Positions 5,976 through 6,259 of a stretch of 6,259 nt of DNA are shown here, one piece after another. Made by a program: the position numbers and the translations under genes. A model generated the notes under the pieces. That model saw only the letters and a program-made list of their open reading frames with translations, was not told the DNA's origin and searched no databases. The DNA lies in NCBI GenBank assembly GCA_043806135.1, contig JAZDHG010000053.1, forward strand, positions 1-6,259. The letters run 5' to 3'. Positions within the stretch are counted from its first letter, which is position 1, and each line of letters opens with the position of its first letter. The DNA comes from JAGLQQ01 sp043806135. GTDB lineage: Bacteria > Omnitrophota > Gorgyraeia > B26-G9.

Positions 5976-6036
5976 CACGAATTTACACGAATCAATACAC
6001 GAATTAACACAAATTAATTATTCGTGCCCATTCGTG
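5976..6036. repeat. Helically spaced CACGAA repeats with an inversion
   Basis: CACGAA starts at 5976, 5986 and 5998, and a variant CACAAA starts at 6008. The reverse complement TTCGTG then starts at 6021 and 6031. Spacing is 10-12 nt, about one helical turn, separated by A+T-rich ATTAA-like filler. The tract begins 2 nt after the stop codon of the NusG-like gene. The inverted arms (for example CACGAATTAA at 5998-6007 with TTAATTATTCGTG at 6014-6026) could pair as RNA or serve as spaced protein-binding sites. Confidence 0.65.
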
Positions 6037-6049
6037 TCCTGGGAGTGAG

Positions 6050-6104
6050 AGGGACGAAGTCTGCCCGGGCAGGAAGGTTCGAAGTCCGAGGGACGAAAGG
6101 ACGT
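6050..6104. repeat. Direct repeats AGGGACGAA and palindrome CTGCCCGGGCAG
   Basis: AGGGACGAA occurs at 6050-6058 and 6089-6097, and CGAAGTC at 6055-6061 and 6080-6086. A perfect 12-bp palindrome CTGCCCGGGCAG lies between them at 6061-6072. AGGGACGAA and the nearby AAGGACGTAAG are close to the reverse complement of the TCGTCCT unit in the OPX gene. This looks like a degraded copy of that tract in the opposite orientation. No gene is present. Confidence 0.5.
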
Positions 6105-6148
6105 AAGAAGCGCATTAAAATAAGCCGAAGCATAAAAAATGAAGCTCA

Positions 6149-6227
6149 CCCGGGCTCCCTCTGAAATTTCGCAGAAATTTCGAGGACTTAGTCCCGGGAA
6201 TGCTTTACATTCCACGGGGAAAGCCCG
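6149..6227 (+). other. Two adjacent strong hairpins downstream of the NusG-like gene
   Basis: Hairpin A: CCTC-T-GAAATTT (6158-6169) pairs with AAATTTC-GAGG (6175-6185) around loop CGCAG; 11 bp with one bulged T at 6162. Hairpin B: CCCGGGAATG (6193-6202) pairs with CATTCC-A-CGGG (6208-6218) around loop CTTTA; 10 bp with one bulged A at 6214. CCCGGG at 6149-6154 can also pair with CCCGGG at 6193-6198, and CGGG at 6215-6218 can pair instead with CCCG at 6224-6227, so alternative folds exist. No T tract follows, so these are not ordinary terminators. They may be an RNA control element for the genes beyond or a dispersed palindromic repeat. Strand is given for the operon direction. Confidence 0.5.
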
Positions 6228-6259
6228 GGGTTTCTGAGCGGAATCCCGCAGAGTTGCTT

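Noticed and set aside
6018..6215. - strand frame of 65 codons at the window end
   Set aside because: It covers the hairpins, the palindrome and the repeat tract, has biased low-complexity composition, and has no recognisable domain.
6139..6237. Small + strand frame of 32 codons starting MKLTRAPSEISQ
   Set aside because: It is made entirely of the two hairpins and their flanks, has no clear ribosome site, and matches no family I recognise. The reading is better explained by RNA or repeat structure.

Overview
The window is a stretch of an exopolysaccharide (EPS) synthesis and export locus from a diderm bacterium. Five genes lie on the + strand and there are no convincing - strand genes. An outer-membrane beta-barrel and a Wza-type (OPX) export protein show that the cell has an outer membrane. 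The gene order, the FecR-like lead protein and the short degenerate tandem tracts at gene edges suggest an uncultivated lineage such as Candidatus Omnitrophota. That placement is recall-based inference with low to moderate confidence, because no rRNA or other marker gene is present.

Layout. Positions 1-209 are a leader with an 11-bp inverted repeat (29-39/96-106) and a short ATCTGTG tract. Positions 210-1268 encode a FecR-like protein built of four 37-residue repeats. Its reading frame is fused upstream to the first third of a flavodoxin-fold FMN reductase. Positions 1308-2492 encode a BBP2-type outer-membrane beta-barrel. A strong hairpin with a T tail follows (2519-2558). Positions 2595-3329 encode a short OPX protein with a Poly_export and an SLBB domain; its signal peptide is encoded by a degenerate 7-nt tandem repeat. 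Positions 3412-5316 encode a Wzc-like co-polymerase/tyrosine autokinase with Wzz, GNVR and CpsD-like kinase parts and a Tyr-rich tail. Positions 5407-5973 encode a NusG-family specialised elongation factor (UpxY/RfaH/LoaP type). Positions 5974-6259 hold no gene I can support, but they contain a helically spaced CACGAA repeat with an inversion, a palindrome and two or three tight hairpins.

How the parts fit. The tyrosine kinase/co-polymerase controls polymer length and couples synthesis at the inner membrane to export. The OPX protein continues the channel through the periplasm. Because the OPX appears to end without an outer-membrane-spanning helix, the adjacent beta-barrel is a good candidate for the outer-membrane pore. 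The NusG paralogue probably promotes read-through of the rest of the long EPS operon, which would lie beyond 6259. The hairpins at 2519-2558 and 6149-6227 are the obvious candidate sites for such control.

The most unusual signal is a set of short-period degenerate repeats at nearly every gene boundary. In two cases they have become translated N-terminal sequence: the OPX signal peptide and the NusG-like N-terminus.
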